Shown one piece after another: positions 53,555 to 56,369 of a stretch of DNA of 56,369 nt. Position numbers and translations under genes: made by a program. The DNA comes from a virus. The stretch spans positions 1 to 56,369 of IMG/VR virus record IMGVR_UViG_3300031919_000004. The stretch is one strand, 5' to 3'. Position 1 is the first letter of the stretch; every line of letters starts with the position of its first letter. The notes under the pieces were generated by a model. The model saw nothing but the letters and a program-made list of their open reading frames with translations, did not search any database and was not told where the DNA came from.

Positions 53555-56369
53555 TGGCTCGTAGTTTGAAAATTGCAGGAGTTGAACGGTGGAAAGACTA
53601 TATAGGGAATTCCCTTGACATTAAACTGGGGCTTACGAGTGAGATTAATACCGCCTCATTTAAGGTCAGAGGGGTTCAGCCTTCCGAAGGTGAGGAGGTT
53701 ATAATCGAGGACTCCGGCGTTGGAAGAATGTTTGCTGGTATTATCAATAAGGTGACAATGGAAGAAAAGATGCCGGGGGCAAATGTAGCGGTCTGGAAGT
53801 GTGATTGTGACGACTATACATTTATGTTGAATAAACGTCTTGCGGTGGAGGTATATGAGGGATACTCCGCTGACCAGATTATTATTGACCTCATTAATAA
53901 ATACGGTAATGGAGAATTTACCACCAATGGCGTTAGGACAGGGGCTCCAACAGTTGAAAAATTAGTCTTTGACTATGTTCCCATTGCGGAAGCGTTTAAG
54001 AAGGTTGCTGAATATGTAAATTGGGAATGGGACGTTAATTTTTACAGGGATATACAATTTTTTAACCCAATGGAAAAGCAGGAAGAAGCACCAATGACAT
54101 TAACCCCGGGCGGGTATTTTAGGAAGTTTACCCATTCGGTCAATACAAGAGGATTAAGGAACCGGGTATATGTGCGGGGCGGTAAGACACTATCTAACCC
54201 GTGGACTTATGAGATTGCGGCTGATGGTAAAGCACGGGCTTGGGTATTGCCTCACAAGCCTCATAATTTAAGCATAACTGTTTCCGGTTCACCTGTAACG
54301 GTGGGCATTGAGAACGTACACGACCCGGCTAATTATGACGTACTAATGAATTACCATGAAAAAAGGGTTGTGGCTACGGATAACCTGACTACGCCTGTTG
54401 ATGGGGCAACCTTGGCTTTCACTTATCAATATGGTATTGATGTTATCACTATGGTTGAGGATACTGCCTCACAGGAGGAGCTTAAAAAGGTTCAAGGCGG
54501 GGACGGGGTCTATGAACACGTTATTATTAATGAACAGTTAGACTCCATTGAGGCCGCAGAGGTAGCCGCAAAGAATGACATTATCGAACACGGGAACCCG
54601 GTTGTTCAAGGAACATTTGAAACTGAAGTACCGGGATGGAAGCCGGGGCAGTTGGTAACAGTCAACCTGCCGGAGAGGGGCGTTAATAATACTTTTTTAG
54701 TACGGAAGGTATCAATAAAACCTGTTACTAATGATAAATGGACTTATAAGGTTCAATACGGCGGCAAGTTGTTAGGCATTGCCGATTATCTCAAGGCAAT
54801 TTACAGTAAAACGCAAGAAAAAGACCTTGCAGAGACTACTACTTTACACAAATTTATTTATTGGGACGAGACGGCGTTAATCAATGACGAATTATATCTA
54901 ACAGTAAAAGAATTGCCTTGGAAAGTTGAAGAAAGCATAGAATTTAAACAAAAACAGGATGAAATAAAATTAATTGATAAAATTTATCATATTGGGTTAC
55001 AGTTTAATGGAGTTGACGGTAAAGTACAAATACCTAATGATTCAAGCATTAATGATGGCGGGCCTTGGGCAAAAAAGACAATTTTAATTAAATTTGAAAC
55101 GGCAGATGATATAAGCACAATGCAATTTTTATATGAAGAAGGTGAAGCAACCAGAGGACTTAATATATTTATTAATAGCGGTTATTTATATGTTACAGGA
55201 TGGAATAACTATGATGATGATGGAGGAGCTACAACGCCGTGGGGTGTTTTATATGTAAAAACGCCTATTGAAGCAAATAAAGTTTATTATGCAGGATTGA
55301 TTTATTCTCATTCAGGAAATCTAAGTGATGGAAAAACTGGATATATAATGGGTTTTTTAAACGGTAAAATTTTTGGACGTGTTGGAGGGGCAGGGTTACT
55401 TTATAATCATACGGGTGATGTTACTTTTGGAGGAGATGCTGATAGTCTTTTACCTGACGGGTTAACTGCAAGCGGTTGTTGGTTTAAAGGTAAAATTTTT
55501 GAAGGTAGTTACTGGAATGGGGTGGCATTAACAGCAGAAGAAATTAATGAATATAAACATTTAACAGGTAATGAACCTGGACTTACTTTTTGGTGGCCTA
55601 TGAGGGATGGGACAGGGTCAATAGTAACTGAAAAGATTAATGGTCTTGATGGAACAATTTTAGGGGGAGTCGCTTGGGTTACAACTAATATAATAGGTGT
55701 AGATAATAGAGGTTTACAATTACAATACACCTCTAAAGATGAGCCTATATTTACACGTTCTTCTACGGCTTATAAACAAGATGGGTCTGAAGTAGCGGCA
55801 GATGTTCCACGTTTTGAGCTTGGCAAATTTAGCCAGGCGATAATGGTGGAGGAGGGGACAACAAATCTACTGCCTGCTGCAAGCAATTGGACAGATAAAA
55901 CTAGCGGGCATGGAACCATTTTATCTGATTACGAAGTTTCTATTACTCCTGGTAGTAATTACTTTTATCAGTGTTATACTCCCATAACTGCTGGATTAAA
56001 TTATAGTCTTTCAGGGGAAAAATTTACAGGCACAGGTAGGATTTATTTGTATTTTTGTGATAGCAATAAAGTCAGAATAAGTAGTGACATGATAGCTCCT
56101 TGTTCGGGCATCGCTCCTGAAAATGCTGTATATGCCGAGGTTATACTGCATAATTTAAATGACGCAAACACGGTTGTTTTGGGGAAATGGCAACTCGAAC
56201 AAAAACCCTACGTCACCTCCTTCATCGACGGCACCCGCTCCCCCGAGACCCTGACCATCCCCACGGCGGGGGTTCTGAACCCGCAGGAGGGGACGGTGGA
56301 ATTTTGGATAAAGGCACAAGATTTGTATAGTCGAAGAAGAGACATGTTCACTATCAATACATCATCTAG
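53554..56369 (+). CDS. Tail hub / tail fibre protein with LamG-like domains (3' truncated by window edge)
   Basis: ATG 53554 overlaps the tape-measure stop; 938 codons run to the window edge without a stop. Residues about 1-430 look like a prophage endopeptidase-tail or baseplate hub domain (IEDSGVGRMFAGIINKVTME, VNTRGLRNRVYVRGG, PGWKPGQLVTVNLPERGVN). From about 430, sugar-binding LamG/concanavalin-like domains follow (GLQFNGVDGKVQIPNDSSIN, YWNGVALTAEEINEYKHLTG), then a second beta domain and SFIDGTRSPETLTIPTAGVL, the usual start of another LamG. The gene probably continues at the left edge of the window. It adsorbs to the host surface. Confidence 0.88.
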   Translation, partial: MARSLKIAGVERWKDYIGNSLDIKLGLTSEINTASFKVRGVQPSEGEEVIIEDSGVGRMFAGIINKVTMEEKMPGANVAVWKCDCDDYTFMLNKRLAVEVYEGYSADQIIIDLINKYGNGEFTTNGVRTGAPTVEKLVFDYVPIAEAFKKVAEYVNWEWDVNFYRDIQFFNPMEKQEEAPMTLTPGGYFRKFTHSVNTRGLRNRVYVRGGKTLSNPWTYEIAADGKARAWVLPHKPHNLSITVSGSPVTVGIENVHDPANYDVLMNYHEKRVVATDNLTTPVDGATLAFTYQYGIDVITMVEDTASQEELKKVQGGDGVYEHVIINEQLDSIEAAEVAAKNDIIEHGNPVVQGTFETEVPGWKPGQLVTVNLPERGVNNTFLVRKVSIKPVTNDKWTYKVQYGGKLLGIADYLKAIYSKTQEKDLAETTTLHKFIYWDETALINDELYLTVKELPWKVEESIEFKQKQDEIKLIDKIYHIGLQFNGVDGKVQIPNDSSINDGGPWAKKTILIKFETADDISTMQFLYEEGEATRGLNIFINSGYLYVTGWNNYDDDGGATTPWGVLYVKTPIEANKVYYAGLIYSHSGNLSDGKTGYIMGFLNGKIFGRVGGAGLLYNHTGDVTFGGDADSLLPDGLTASGCWFKGKIFEGSYWNGVALTAEEINEYKHLTGNEPGLTFWWPMRDGTGSIVTEKINGLDGTILGGVAWVTTNIIGVDNRGLQLQYTSKDEPIFTRSSTAYKQDGSEVAADVPRFELGKFSQAIMVEEGTTNLLPAASNWTDKTSGHGTILSDYEVSITPGSNYFYQCYTPITAGLNYSLSGEKFTGTGRIYLYFCDSNKVRISSDMIAPCSGIAPENAVYAEVILHNLNDANTVVLGKWQLEQKPYVTSFIDGTRSPETLTIPTAGVLNPQEGTVEFWIKAQDLYSRRRDMFTINTSS

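Noticed and set aside
1-56369. Stop codon reassignment (TGA or TAG) as explanation for interrupted genes
   Set aside because: TGA and TAG both end well-supported genes in the window, so wholesale recoding does not fit.
1-56369. Temperate lifestyle (integrase, attachment site, CI repressor)
   Set aside because: No tyrosine or serine recombinase motif and no CI-like repressor was found; only small MerR-like and winged-helix regulators are present. A gene in the missing gap cannot be excluded, but that gap seems to lie inside a tail gene.

Overview
The window is almost an entire genome of a tailed double-stranded DNA phage. All genes that can be supported lie on the plus strand. The head-tail set (small and large terminase, SPP1 gp6-like portal, MuF-type head protein, scaffold, SU10-like capsid protein, gp10-like closure protein, tail tube, frameshifting tail chaperone, 1034-residue tape measure) with no sheath protein points to siphovirus morphology. 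The host is inferred, not seen: class III (oxygen-sensitive) ribonucleotide reductase with its activase, an endolysin carrying an S-layer-homology motif, and a copper-amine-oxidase-like stalk domain all point to an anaerobic, S-layer-bearing Clostridia-type Firmicute. No integrase, CI-like repressor, tRNA or CRISPR array was found.

Layout. 1-4035: distal tail and receptor-binding genes. 4086-6025: lysis cassette (papain-family peptidase, holin, amidase with one SLH motif). 6284-7099: amidoligase with its own promoter and terminator. 7375-24381: replication, recombination and transcription (SNF2 helicase, MerR-like regulator, replication initiator, helicase loader, DnaB-like helicase, primase, sigma factor, SSB, family A polymerase, PD-(D/E)XK nuclease, C5 methyltransferase, RecU, RecA). 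24497-27013: accessory genes including two gamma-glutamylcyclotransferases. 27014-27518: a long gene-free control region. 27519-32684: nucleotide metabolism (nuclease, NrdG, NrdD, dUTPase, DUF1599-like protein) and a sigma-region-4-like regulator. 32794-37951: tandem ParB-like proteins, a metallopeptidase, a glycosyltransferase, a kinase, a sugar nucleotidyltransferase and small zinc-ribbon proteins. 38221-56369: packaging, accessory zincin, PhoH, head, tail. The right end (53554 onward) and the left end (to 1211) look like the two parts of one large LamG-containing tail gene, so the map probably closes into a circle with a few hundred bases missing.

Control. Three promoter families can be read by eye. 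Family A (TTGAC, 17-18 bp, TGGTAATATATAA) drives the amidoligase, cyclotransferase, DUF6011-like and zincin genes. Family B (about ACTTAATT, exactly 16 bp, then a CATATATA-like element usually preceded by TGT) occurs 11 times at replication, metabolism and packaging operon heads, often fused to the terminator of the preceding operon. Family C (ACTTGCAT ... CTATTGA) precedes the first ParB-like gene, the portal and the scaffold. The phage sigma factor gene has a host-type TTGAAA-17-TATAAT promoter, so a host-to-phage sigma cascade is a reasonable inference.

Best candidate for an undescribed system: the family A regulon, in which an amidoligase, two gamma-glutamylcyclotransferases and a zinc peptidase share one promoter sequence and one ribosome-binding-site style although scattered over 35 kb. 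It may be a peptide or gamma-glutamyl tagging and trimming chemistry used against the host. Four small genes carry apparent frameshifts or stops (RecU, a membrane peptide, a coiled-coil protein, an acidic-tailed protein). These need read-level checking.
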